Source of the DNA: an uncultured Eubacteriales bacterium
Lineage (GTDB): Bacteria > Bacillota > Clostridia > Peptostreptococcales > Anaerovoracaceae
DNA length: 52,794 nt
Reading direction: 5' to 3'
Assembly (NCBI GenBank): GCA_902778565.1
Contig: CACYYH010000006.1
Location: 1-52,794, forward strand
Numbering within the stretch: position 1 is the stretch's first letter; the number at the start of each line of letters is the position of its first letter. The notes under the pieces were generated by a model. It worked only from the letters and a program-made list of their open reading frames with translations, was not told the DNA's origin and did no database searches. Positions 17,303 to 25,155 of the stretch are shown here, piece by piece. Both the position numbers and the translations under genes were made by a program.

Positions 17303-18085
17303 ATGAGAAATATCAAAGACAAGCTTTATGTGGCGACCTTTTGTGAAAAGTACAGGGAAGCCATCAAGGACTATAATGTAGGCATGGAGATCAACCATAC
17401 CTGCATCTCCCATCTTTTGGATGAGGAGGGGAACAAGCGTGAAAAGCTGATAGGAAACATTGACAGGGACATAAAAGCCTCTGAGCCTACCCACGTCATG
17501 ATCCACGGGCCTTTCACGGAGATAATACCGGCAGCCATAGACCACAGGTTCAGGGAATTAGGCATGAAGAGGGTAAATCAGGCCTATGATGTAGCAGCTT
17601 ATTTCGGACTGAAGAAGATGGTGGTGCACACCGGATGGATGCCTTTCATGTACTTTAAATCATATCAGGCCGAAAAAGGCGCGGAGTTCTGGCAGGAATT
17701 CATGGCAGATAAGCCTTCGGATTTCATCCTGGCGGTTGAAAACGTGCTGGACGATGAGCCGGAAATGATTAAGGAAATGATGGAAAAGGTAACAGATCCA
17801 AGGGTGCGCATCTGTCTGGACGTAGGTCATGCCCATGCCATGACGCTTCCGGAGTACAAGGTACTGGACTGGATCAGGATCCTTGGGCCCTATATCACCC
17901 ACTTCCATCTTCACAATAACGATGGGACCGGGGATCAGCACAGGGCGCTTGGCGACGGCACGCTGGATATGAAAGAGACGCTGCTTGCCATCGAAGACTG
18001 CTGTCCGGAAGACGTCACTTACACGATCGAGGCCAGGAAAGCCATAGAAAGTCTGGACTGGCTCGGTGACAATGGATTTATTTAA
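17303..18085 (+). CDS. Sugar phosphate isomerase/epimerase-like TIM-barrel protein
   Basis: 260-aa xylose-isomerase-like (AP-endonuclease family 2) barrel. Metal-ligand motifs are visible: HTGWMPF, the glutamate in AVENVLD, CLDVGHAHA, and HFHLHNNDG. These fit a divalent-metal enzyme acting on a sugar or sugar phosphate, or less likely an AP endonuclease. It starts 8 bp after the mutase and ends 13 bp before cobT, so all three are probably co-transcribed. There is no clear Shine-Dalgarno before its ATG, which points to translational coupling. Confidence 0.82.
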   Translation: MRNIKDKLYVATFCEKYREAIKDYNVGMEINHTCISHLLDEEGNKREKLIGNIDRDIKASEPTHVMIHGPFTEIIPAAIDHRFRELGMKRVNQAYDVAAYFGLKKMVVHTGWMPFMYFKSYQAEKGAEFWQEFMADKPSDFILAVENVLDDEPEMIKEMMEKVTDPRVRICLDVGHAHAMTLPEYKVLDWIRILGPYITHFHLHNNDGTGDQHRALGDGTLDMKETLLAIEDCCPEDVTYTIEARKAIESLDWLGDNGFI

Positions 18086-18098
18086 AGAGAGGAAAAGA

Positions 18099-19241
18099 AT
18101 GGATAGAAGAATAGAAGAGATCATTGCGGCCATCGGTAAAACGGGAGATCTGGACACGGAAGCGGTTAAGGAGGCTGAAGCCAGACAGGAACAGCTGGCT
18201 AAGCCCACCGGAGCCCTGGGAGATCTGGAGGATATGACCGTCCGCCTTGCAGGCATAACCGGTCTCGTGAAGAACGACGTGAAGAAGCAGGCAGTAGCCA
18301 TATTCAGCGCTGACAACGGTGTCTGTGAAGAAGGCGTTGCGTCAGCGCCTCAGTCTGTTACCTTTTCGCAGACCATAAACTTCACCAGAGGGCTTACCGG
18401 CGTAAGCTCCATGGCTAAATACTGGGGCATCGATCTTCTGGTATGCGATATGGGGGTCAAAATGGATCTTCCGGAAGAACTTCTCACAGATGAGATGACA
18501 GAAACCGTGTGTGACGGATCCGCTCTTACAAAGAAGATCGTCAACAGACGCCTTGGAAGAGGCACTGCAAACCTGGCCAAAGGACCTGCCATGACTGAAG
18601 AACAGTTCACAAAGGCCTTGCTCACCGGAGTTGAAGCTGCTGAGAACCTTAAGAAGCTTGGTTACGGCGTTTTCGGCGTAGGCGAGATGGGTATCGGCAA
18701 CACCACAACTTCAGCCTGCGTGCTGGCTGCGCTTACAGATAAGACAGCAGCTGACGTGGTAGGAAGAGGCGGCGGCCTTACAGACGAGGGGCTGGCTAAG
18801 AAGAACCGCATCGTAGACGAGGCTGTGGCAAGAGTTAAGGGAAAAGACGTATTCACCATCCTTCAGGAAGTGGGAGGCTTCGATATAGCTGCCATGGTCG
18901 GCGCATATCTGGGAGCTGCCAGATACAGACTGCCTGTGGTCATCGACGGATATATTTCCGCTGTTGCTGCCCTTGCAGCAGCCAGGATCCAGCCTAAGGC
19001 AAAGAATTTCATGTTCGCATCCCACAAGTCCAAGGAACCCGGTTACGTGCTGGCCATGGACGAGCTGGGCATCAAACCCATATTTGACCTCGGCATGAGA
19101 CTGGGAGAAGGTTCGGGCTGCCCCATCACCTTCAAGATACTGGAGACGGCCTGCGCCACCATGAACGGAATGGCAACCTACGCCGAGGGAGCCATAGATG
19201 CAGATTATCTTGACCAGAGAAAGGAAGGGAACTTCTTCTGA
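18099..19241 (+). CDS. cobT: Nicotinate-nucleotide:dimethylbenzimidazole phosphoribosyltransferase
   Basis: Activates the lower-ligand base of cobalamin by moving phosphoribose from nicotinate mononucleotide. 380 aa with the family motifs AKPTGALGDLE, FSADNGVCEEGVA, GEMGIGNTTTSA and the catalytic-glutamate region GEGSGCPI. The frame is open back to a GTG at 18066, inside the previous gene, but the ribosome site AGAGAGG fits the ATG at 18099. cobU follows with a 1-nt overlap. In anaerobes CobT often uses bases other than dimethylbenzimidazole; the sequence does not say which. Confidence 0.95.
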   Translation: MDRRIEEIIAAIGKTGDLDTEAVKEAEARQEQLAKPTGALGDLEDMTVRLAGITGLVKNDVKKQAVAIFSADNGVCEEGVASAPQSVTFSQTINFTRGLTGVSSMAKYWGIDLLVCDMGVKMDLPEELLTDEMTETVCDGSALTKKIVNRRLGRGTANLAKGPAMTEEQFTKALLTGVEAAENLKKLGYGVFGVGEMGIGNTTTSACVLAALTDKTAADVVGRGGGLTDEGLAKKNRIVDEAVARVKGKDVFTILQEVGGFDIAAMVGAYLGAARYRLPVVIDGYISAVAALAAARIQPKAKNFMFASHKSKEPGYVLAMDELGIKPIFDLGMRLGEGSGCPITFKILETACATMNGMATYAEGAIDADYLDQRKEGNFF

Positions 19242-19804
19242 TGAACGTATTCATTTCAGGCGGAGCAAAAAACGGCAAATCATCCTACGCCCAGGACCTG
19301 GCAGTGCAGATGGCTAAGGAAAAGAAATGTCCTCTGTACTACGTGGCCACTATGATACCTCACGATGATGAGGACAGGGCCAGGATAGAACGTCACAGAA
19401 GAGACCGCAATGGCATGGGCTTCAGGACCATAGAGTGCGGCAGGGACATCGACAGGGAACTGGCTGACAGAGAAGGCGTTTTCCTCATCGATTCAGTTAC
19501 TGCGCTTCTTTCCAACGAGATGTTCAGAGCTGACGGCACCGTGGACAGCGAAGCTTCCATCAGGATCGCCGAGAGGCTGAAGAGCCTTTGCAAAACTCAT
19601 GACGGACTGATCTTCGTGTCGGATTTCATTTATTCGGACGGCGTTGAGTATGATGAGCTGACGGACGCATACATACAGGGGCTGGCAATTATAGACAGAG
19701 CCCTTGCAAAGGAATGCGGAAAGGTAGTGGAGATGATCCACGGATTTCCCATCGACTATAAGGAGGAAAGGGCGAATTACGACGACTGGACAGCCCTGAT
19801 ATAA
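19241..19804 (+). CDS. cobU: Adenosylcobinamide kinase/guanylyltransferase
   Basis: 187-aa bifunctional enzyme of nucleotide-loop assembly: phosphorylates adenosylcobinamide and makes the GDP derivative. P-loop GGAKNGKS (7-14) and the guanylyl-accepting histidine H52 in RIERHRRDR are present. The C-terminal third differs from the usual NEVGxGIVP element: it reads VSDFIYSDG and lacks the GIVP-type stretch, which instead appears (as SCGLVPMD) in the short CobU-like protein encoded two genes later. Overlaps the cobT stop by 1 nt. Confidence 0.92.
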   Translation: MNVFISGGAKNGKSSYAQDLAVQMAKEKKCPLYYVATMIPHDDEDRARIERHRRDRNGMGFRTIECGRDIDRELADREGVFLIDSVTALLSNEMFRADGTVDSEASIRIAERLKSLCKTHDGLIFVSDFIYSDGVEYDELTDAYIQGLAIIDRALAKECGKVVEMIHGFPIDYKEERANYDDWTALI

Positions 19805-19809
19805 CAAAC

Positions 19810-20562
19810 ATGAAAAAACTGCTTACAGGTTTCTGTATGAGCTGGGGAAACTTCTGCTTCATACCGGGACCTAAAAAATGGGATGAAGAAGCAAGGCCCT
19901 ATATGCTGGGATGGCTGCCTACGGTGGGAGCCATCATGGGACTGATCTGGGCTCTGTGCTTTTATATATTGTTCCGTGTAAGCCTGCCGGTGATGGCGGC
20001 TGCAGCGATCCTGACCTGGGTGCCTTTCGTGCTTTCGGGTTTCATCCACGTGGATGGATACATGGACGTGAACGATGCGGTGATGTCCAGGGGGACTCTT
20101 GAAAAGAAGAGGGCTATACTGAAAGACAGCCGCTGCGGGACCTTTGCCATAGTGAGCCTGATCTTTCTGGTGCTGGTGGAGTTTGGTTTCATGGCTTCCG
20201 CCTGCGAGGCAGGAACTGTGGCATACGCAAGACTTGTGATGATCATGACGATACCCAGAGCATTCAGCGGACTCATGATGATGACTCTGAAACCCATGAA
20301 CACCAGCCAGTACATAGAGATGAAAAGAGACCATGAGGCTGAGGTATTTTTGCTGGTGCAGACGGTGCTTTGGATAGTCATAGCTGCGCTTGTATCAGGA
20401 GGAGAACCTGTCAAGGTTCTGCTTACGGCAGGACTTTGCTTGCTGGGAACACTGATTTCGATCTTTATGGCAAGACATGAATTACAGGGAATGAACGGAG
20501 ATATAGCAGGCTACGGCATCCTCTGGGGAGAACTCCTGGGGATAGTGAGCCTGGTGCTTTGA
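19810..20562 (+). CDS. cobS: Adenosylcobinamide-GDP ribazoletransferase (cobalamin synthase)
   Basis: 250-aa integral membrane enzyme that joins adenosylcobinamide-GDP and alpha-ribazole to give adenosylcobalamin. Family motifs: an N-terminal FCMSWGNFCFIPGP stretch, FIHVDGYMDVNDAVMSRG (metal-binding acidic motif; family DGLAD) and DSRCGTFAI. At least five hydrophobic segments. The ATG comes 5 nt after the cobU stop with no Shine-Dalgarno, indicating coupled translation. Confidence 0.94.
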   Translation: MKKLLTGFCMSWGNFCFIPGPKKWDEEARPYMLGWLPTVGAIMGLIWALCFYILFRVSLPVMAAAAILTWVPFVLSGFIHVDGYMDVNDAVMSRGTLEKKRAILKDSRCGTFAIVSLIFLVLVEFGFMASACEAGTVAYARLVMIMTIPRAFSGLMMMTLKPMNTSQYIEMKRDHEAEVFLLVQTVLWIVIAALVSGGEPVKVLLTAGLCLLGTLISIFMARHELQGMNGDIAGYGILWGELLGIVSLVL

Positions 20563-20578
20563 AGATAAAGGAGAAAAG

Positions 20579-20959
20579 ATGGTATTGATCACAGGCGGAG
20601 CATATCAGGGAAAAGTGGACTATGCTCTTGAGAAATTCAACCTTTCAAGAAAAGACATATACACCTGCAGCAGGGACAAAGTTGAACTTCCGGAAGGGGC
20701 AGGTATCATCAACAACGTGGAGGAGCTGGTAAGGGCTTGCCTTGACAACGGCAGGGATCCTTTGAAATATCTGGCTGCCAGGAAGAGCAGATGGAACAAA
20801 TCCGTCATGATCGTAAACGATATCTCCTGCGGACTGGTGCCCATGGATGCTGAGGACAGAGCCTACAGAGAGGCTGTGGGCAGAACCACCATTTATCTGG
20901 CGACTGAAGCACTGGCGGTGGTCAGAGTATTTGCAGGAATAGGAAAGAGATTGAAATAG
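20579..20959 (+). CDS. Short CobU-like P-loop protein
   Basis: 126-aa protein resembling the two ends of CobU without its middle. The N terminus has LITGGAYQGKV, a P-loop in which the last Ser/Thr is Val13. The C-terminal half (NDISCGLVPMDAEDRAYRE, then IYLATEALAVVRVFAGIGKRLK) matches the CobU stretch NExGxGIVP...VAGLPLRLK. The guanylyl-histidine segment is absent. It could complete or regulate the atypical CobU above, act as a cobinamide-binding subunit, or be a partial duplication under decay. Clean RBS AAAGGAG and close spacing to the next gene argue that it is expressed. Confidence 0.75.
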   Translation: MVLITGGAYQGKVDYALEKFNLSRKDIYTCSRDKVELPEGAGIINNVEELVRACLDNGRDPLKYLAARKSRWNKSVMIVNDISCGLVPMDAEDRAYREAVGRTTIYLATEALAVVRVFAGIGKRLK

Positions 20960-20960
20960 T

Positions 20961-21629
20961 ATGAAATCATATATAGTTTTGATAAGGCACGGTATCACTC
21001 AGGGTATCCTCAACAAATGGTTTTACGGATGGGCGGATCTGCCTTTGGTAAAGGAAGGATACGAACAGTTGCTGAAATTCAAGGAAGAAGGAGCTTACCC
21101 CGAGGTACCGGATGATGCGAAGTTCTACACAACGGGTTTTGTAAGGACCACAGAGACCCTTGTGACGCTTTTCGGAGCGGTGCCCTATACTGAGATCCCG
21201 GAAATGAAGGAAATAAACTTCGGCGATTGGGAGTGCAATACCTTCAAGCAGCTTGCAGAGAAAGAAGGGGGCCAGGAGTGGCTGGACAATGCGGACGGCA
21301 CATTCAAGTTCCCCGGCGGCGAATGCATGAATGACTATTACGCCCGCATCAAACGCGGAAACGAGATCCTCATCGGATATCACAGGATGCAGGAACTGGC
21401 GCACAGACACAGCGGAAAGGATGCTGTGTCCGTAATGATCTGCCATGGCGGGAGCATTTCCGGCACCATGATGAACTGGTTCCCCAACGACCGTGAAGTC
21501 TTCTGGGACTGGACCCCTCTCACAGGGCTGGGCTATACGGTTTACTTTGAAAACGGCGAACCGGTGTCCTACGATGTGCTGACCTGCGAGTCAGCCAAGG
21601 GCGATAGTTGGAGAAAATCACAAATATAG
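20961..21629 (+). CDS. Histidine phosphatase family protein, CobC-like
   Basis: 222-aa phosphatase/mutase-superfamily enzyme with the RHG motif (R9-H10-G11) and a second catalytic histidine in CHGGS (H162); GDWE near 88-91 recalls CobC. Placed last in the cobT-cobU-cobS run, 1 bp after the short CobU gene, it is a good candidate for the alpha-ribazole-5'-phosphate (or cobalamin-5'-phosphate) phosphatase. A general phosphoglycerate-mutase-like phosphatase remains possible. No terminator hairpin is seen right after it. Confidence 0.82.
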   Translation: MKSYIVLIRHGITQGILNKWFYGWADLPLVKEGYEQLLKFKEEGAYPEVPDDAKFYTTGFVRTTETLVTLFGAVPYTEIPEMKEINFGDWECNTFKQLAEKEGGQEWLDNADGTFKFPGGECMNDYYARIKRGNEILIGYHRMQELAHRHSGKDAVSVMICHGGSISGTMMNWFPNDREVFWDWTPLTGLGYTVYFENGEPVSYDVLTCESAKGDSWRKSQI

Positions 21630-21669
21630 TCCATAATAAAACATAATTATTAGCGATTATCGGCTATTT

Positions 21670-21700
21670 GTTGTACAAACGTACAACCAAATGCTATAAT
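21670..21700 (+). promoter_or_regulatory. Promoter with an overlapping operator-like dyad
   Basis: TTGTAC (21671-21676), 18-bp spacer, perfect TATAAT (21695-21700). The -35 lies inside an 18-bp perfect dyad GTTGTAC-AAAC-GTACAAC (21670-21687), so a repressor bound there would block RNA polymerase. It drives the small protein gene and probably pucR and the transporter. Confidence 0.72.
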
Positions 21701-21791
21701 TATTATAAGCCGCGATAATGAATCTGCAGGTTGACTGATATATACTTTAAGTACCAAAAGAAAACAAAAGTCTGATAAAGGAGGTACTGAA

Positions 21792-21986
21792 ATGTATATC
21801 AAGAACAACTTTGACGCAGAGTATATCAAAAAAGTAAGCGAAAGAGTATCGAATACTCCGGCTAAGAAAACAAATAACAGAAATTTATCTATCAGAACTC
21901 CTTATACACACTTCGGCAATAAGACCTGGCCTGAAGTGATAAGACTCTATAAGGAACTCAAAAGAGAAAAGATAAAGAGGTCTTAG
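21792..21986 (+). CDS. Small basic protein of unknown function
   Basis: 64-aa lysine/arginine-rich protein, not recognised. Predicted mostly helical and soluble, no signal peptide or membrane segment; the middle reads RTPYTHFGNKTWPEVIRLYKE. Supported as a real gene by a strong RBS (AAAGGAGG 8 nt before the ATG), a dedicated promoter about 90 bp upstream and lack of overlap with other frames. It ends 14 bp before the TTG start of pucR, so the two are likely co-expressed. Confidence 0.7.
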   Translation: MYIKNNFDAEYIKKVSERVSNTPAKKTNNRNLSIRTPYTHFGNKTWPEVIRLYKELKREKIKRS

Positions 21987-22000
21987 TTTAGGAGCGGGAT

Positions 22001-23194
22001 TTGAAGCTGAGAGACGTCATGAAATTATCCGAGCTGTCGGGTTTCAGACTGATCGCCGGAGAAGGCGGGCTGGATAGAGAAGTCAATGCATGTGAGATCA
22101 TTGACTTTGAGTTCGCCGACGGCATAGAATTCTCCAGAGAGGAGATGTTTTATGGGAACAGCATCGGCCTCACCAGTCTGATGTTCGCCCGGTACGACAC
22201 TTCCATGATACTGGATGCTGTGAAGCAGCTGGACAGCATGGGAGTGGCCTGCCTCAGCTATAAACCCATCTTCTTCAAAGAACTCCCGGAAGAAGTTCTG
22301 GCTTATTCGGAAACCAATAATTTTCCGATCTATGAGATAACTGACGATGCTTTCTTTGAAGACATCGTGCTGGCAGTCAAAAAAGAAGCCGGCCTGGACA
22401 TGACCGAGAAGGAAGTGGAGGAAGCCTTTGAAAAAGTCCTGAAGGACAGCATTTCGGATAACGAATGCGCAAGGCTGATGCACATGGTGCTGCCGAAAAG
22501 CGGAGAATATCTGCAGGCAGTCTGCTTTGAAGGCATAAGCGAGGCGGAAACTGTATCCGATCCTTTCGACAGGGACCATATGGTGAGATATTCCAGAAGG
22601 CTCAGCCTTGATCCCAGGTACTCGGATAGAGTGACCTTCGTGAGATTCAGACAGGGTGGACTGGTGTTCATGACAAGGAAAGATACAGATGGCGGTGACA
22701 TGGACGTGTTGCTGAAGGATGCGGCAACTGCCACGGGGCTGCCTATGGAAGAAGCTGTCACTGGAATGAGCGAGATCGTTGGAGGAGACGACTTCTGTAA
22801 AGCGGTAAGGGAAGCATTCTGGGCTATGCAGGCGGCATCATTGAATGGCAGCAGGATAATGAAATACAGGGATATGGGAGTATACAGGCTCATTGCCCCG
22901 CAGATGAGTTCAGAGACTTTGGTGAAAAGTGCAAAGAACTTCCTTGGACCGCTGTTAGGAACTGAAAATGAGGATCTCCGGACTCTTCTGGTTACGGCTA
23001 AAGAGTACGTGACCTCAGGTTTCGACCTGAACAAAACAGCAGAAAAACTGTTCTGCCATAAAAATACCGTAAGGTACAGGGTCCGCAGGATCCATGAACT
23101 TTTGGGAGGATCCCTTGATGAGGAGAATTTCAGAGAGAGCCTGGCGCTTTCGGCGAGGGTTCTGCTTCTGGAAGGGACCTTGAGGAAGATATAG
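22001..23194 (+). CDS. PucR-family transcriptional regulator
   Basis: 397-aa regulator. The N-terminal PucR domain begins LRDVMKLSELSGFRLIAGE, as in purine-catabolism regulators, and ends in a C-terminal PucR-type HTH (NKTAEKLFCHKNTVRYRVRRI) near residue 350. The central part fits a GGDEF-like effector region. It starts with TTG at 22001: GGAG lies 6 nt upstream and the N terminus would otherwise be cut. PucR-type proteins activate purine or amino-acid utilisation genes; the adjoining EamA transporter is the nearest candidate target. Confidence 0.88.
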   Translation: MKLRDVMKLSELSGFRLIAGEGGLDREVNACEIIDFEFADGIEFSREEMFYGNSIGLTSLMFARYDTSMILDAVKQLDSMGVACLSYKPIFFKELPEEVLAYSETNNFPIYEITDDAFFEDIVLAVKKEAGLDMTEKEVEEAFEKVLKDSISDNECARLMHMVLPKSGEYLQAVCFEGISEAETVSDPFDRDHMVRYSRRLSLDPRYSDRVTFVRFRQGGLVFMTRKDTDGGDMDVLLKDAATATGLPMEEAVTGMSEIVGGDDFCKAVREAFWAMQAASLNGSRIMKYRDMGVYRLIAPQMSSETLVKSAKNFLGPLLGTENEDLRTLLVTAKEYVTSGFDLNKTAEKLFCHKNTVRYRVRRIHELLGGSLDEENFRESLALSARVLLLEGTLRKI

Positions 23195-23242
23195 AGACTT
23201 TAACGAAAAGTATATTCGTAAAAATAATTAGGAGTAAAAATC

Positions 23243-24139
23243 ATGTCAAAGAAAATGAAAGCCAACCTGTTGCTATTCATAGCAGCCTTTATCTGGGGTA
23301 CTGCATTTGTGGCTCAGAAGAGCGGAGGGGCAATCGGATCCTTCACCTTCAACGGCATACGTACCTTTATAGGAGGACTGGTGCTGCTTCCTCTGGTTAT
23401 CAGAAACCACAAGGATAAATCACTGCCTCTGTTTACAAAAGAGGAGCTGACCGGCGGTATCGTCTGCGGATTCTTCCTCTTCGTAGCAGCATCCCTTCAG
23501 CAGTTCGGTCTGGCATATACCACAGCAGGAAAGGCAGCTTTTATCACTACTCTTTACGTGGTCTTCTGCCCTATACTTTCACTGATAGTACATAAGAAAA
23601 AGACCCGCCCTCTGGTATGGCTTTGCGTAGTGCTGGACGTCATCGGACTTTACCTTCTCTGCATGACGGACGCATCCTTCAGCATCCAGATCGGAGATAC
23701 GCTGGTGATCCTCTGTGCTGTGGCTTTCGCCGGACAGATGGTGGCTGTAGACAACTTTATCGACAGGATAGACGGGATCAAGCTTTCATGCATCCAGTTC
23801 CTGTTCTCCGGACTTCTGGGCATCATCTGCATGTTCATCTTCGAGGGACCTGTAAGCGTATCAAACATAATGACTGCATGGTTCCCGATCCTCTATGCCG
23901 GTGTCATCAGCTGCGGCATCGCCTACACCTTCCAGGTGCTGGGACAGAAAGAGGCTACACCGACCATCGCGGCGCTGATCCTCTGTCTGGAATCCGTATT
24001 CGGTGTTCTGGCCGGAGCAGTGATCCTCGGCGAGACCATGACAATGAGAGAGATCTTCGGCTGCATTATCATGTTCGCAGCTGTGGTCATCTCCAATCTT
24101 CCTGAAAAGAGCGACAAAGAATCGGTTGCTGTTGAATAA
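23243..24139 (+). CDS. EamA/DMT-superfamily transporter
   Basis: 298-aa membrane protein with ten hydrophobic segments in two EamA repeats, each beginning with the usual pattern (AAFIWGTAFVAQKS in the first). Probably exports or imports an amino acid or related metabolite; substrate not readable. RBS TAGGAG before the ATG, 48 bp after pucR. Confidence 0.88.
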   Translation: MSKKMKANLLLFIAAFIWGTAFVAQKSGGAIGSFTFNGIRTFIGGLVLLPLVIRNHKDKSLPLFTKEELTGGIVCGFFLFVAASLQQFGLAYTTAGKAAFITTLYVVFCPILSLIVHKKKTRPLVWLCVVLDVIGLYLLCMTDASFSIQIGDTLVILCAVAFAGQMVAVDNFIDRIDGIKLSCIQFLFSGLLGIICMFIFEGPVSVSNIMTAWFPILYAGVISCGIAYTFQVLGQKEATPTIAALILCLESVFGVLAGAVILGETMTMREIFGCIIMFAAVVISNLPEKSDKESVAVE

Positions 24140-24254
24140 GTCCTCATCCTCCCAAGGATAGAGAATAAATGAATAATTTGCCAATGATCCTTACGTGCTA
24201 AGCATGTGGGGATAGTTGGCTTTTGAAAAATATTAATTAAAGAAAGGCAAGATC

Positions 24255-24812
24255 ATGATTACCAGAGACGAAGCATACGAACTGCTTAAAAAGTACAATA
24301 AAGATGAATTTCACCTTCACCACGGAAGAATGGTGGAAGGTGCCATGAGGTATTTCGCAAACAAGCTGGGATACGGCGATGAAGAGGAATACTGGGGAAT
24401 CGTCGGACTCCTTCACGACATCGATTTCGAGATGTGGCCTGAGGAACACTGCATCAAAGCTCCTGAACTTCTCAGAGAAGCAGGGGTAGAGGAAGACATG
24501 ATCCATGCCATCGTATCCCATGGATACGGACTTTGCGTCGACGTAAAACCTGAGAGAGAAATGGAAAAGGTTCTCTTCGCCTGCGACGAACTTACCGGCC
24601 TTATCGGAGCAGCTGCTCTCATGAGACCTTCCAAGTCCTGCCAGGATATGGAGCTCAAGTCCCTCAAGAAGAAGTTCAAGGACAAAAGATTTGCAGCAGG
24701 ATGCGACCGCGAGGTAATTAAGCAGGGTGCTGAGATGCTGGGCTGGGAGCTGGACGAGCTTCTGAACGAGACTCTGGAGGCAATGAAGACATGCGAGGAG
24801 CCGGAGTGCTGA
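24255..24812 (+). CDS. HD-domain hydrolase
   Basis: 185-aa HD-superfamily metal-dependent phosphohydrolase. Metal ligands are visible as H23 (HHGRMVEGA), the HD pair H54-D55 (GLLHDIDFE) and the histidine in VSHGYG. The substrate is unknown; related proteins act on nucleotides or are annotated as HDIG hydrolases. RBS GAAAGG. A dyad CCGGAGTG/CACTCCGG overlaps its stop codon. Confidence 0.85.
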   Translation: MITRDEAYELLKKYNKDEFHLHHGRMVEGAMRYFANKLGYGDEEEYWGIVGLLHDIDFEMWPEEHCIKAPELLREAGVEEDMIHAIVSHGYGLCVDVKPEREMEKVLFACDELTGLIGAAALMRPSKSCQDMELKSLKKKFKDKRFAAGCDREVIKQGAEMLGWELDELLNETLEAMKTCEEPEC

Positions 24813-24920
24813 CGTATTCACTCCGGAGCGTTTGCACTTAGTCCTCGCGCAGCGGTGCTAAGCTCTGGCGGCGCTGGACGATGAATGGAATCGCATTACT
24901 GCGTAATACTACAGTCACAA

Positions 24921-24966
24921 AAACAGCTGCATCAACAAACGAGTTTGTTGCTACAGCTGTTTTTTA
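24921..24966 (+). terminator. Terminator after the HD hydrolase gene
   Basis: Two-tier stem: AAACAGCTG/CAGCTGTTT outside (24921-24929, 24954-24962) and CAACAAAC/GTTTGTTG inside (24933-24940, 24943-24950), ending in a T run. Confidence 0.8.
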
Positions 24967-25045
24967 TGCCTGTACTGCCTTCGGCAGTGCGATTCAATTC
25001 ATCTGCTTGCCAGTCGCTAAGTACCGGCGCTGCGGAAAATCCGGA

Positions 25046-25097
25046 GTGAACAGTCAGCGCTCCGGTTTGTGAACAGTCAGCGCTCCGGTTTGTGAAC
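25046..25097. repeat. Tandem 23-bp repeat, 2.3 copies
   Basis: Two identical 23-bp units beginning GTGAACAGTC (25046-25068 and 25069-25091) plus six bases of a third. Each unit contains AGCGCTCCGG, and CCGGAG lies just upstream, so units can also pair as hairpins. Confidence 0.9.
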
Positions 25098-25104
25098 TGA
25101 AATG

Positions 25105-25138
25105 AAAAAACCCTGTCGAAGAACTCGACAGGGTTTTT
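25105..25138. terminator. Bidirectional terminator
   Basis: Perfect 9-bp stem CCCTGTCGA/TCGACAGGG (25111-25119, 25125-25133) with A6 on the left and T5 on the right. It ends the minus-strand AtoE gene. Confidence 0.88.
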
Positions 25139-25155
25139 GATATTAAAGTGTTTTT

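Larger units (their letters stand above)
24813..25155. other. Repeat-rich noncoding stretch
   Basis: 343 bp without a gene. It holds dyad CCGGAGTG/CACTCCGG (24801-24826, overlapping the upstream stop), a large terminator hairpin (24921-24966), a smaller hairpin ACTGCC/GGCAGT (24974-24988), two imperfect copies of a GCTAAG...GGCGCTG element (about 24858-24877 and 25016-25032), the 23-bp tandem repeat at 25046-25097, and the shared terminator at 25105-25138. No convincing ORF or RNA gene. Confidence 0.7.

Noticed and set aside
15661..18098. Cobalamin riboswitch controlling the cob operon
   Set aside because: No GCCACTG-type B12-box sequence before the mutase gene or before cobT; the hairpin at 15692-15731 is a plain terminator.
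24140..24254. Structured RNA between the EamA gene and the HD gene
   Set aside because: Only short local pairings; nothing like a known riboswitch or small RNA could be seen.
25046..25097. CRISPR-like array
   Set aside because: The 23-bp units are directly adjacent with no spacers and only two copies exist.
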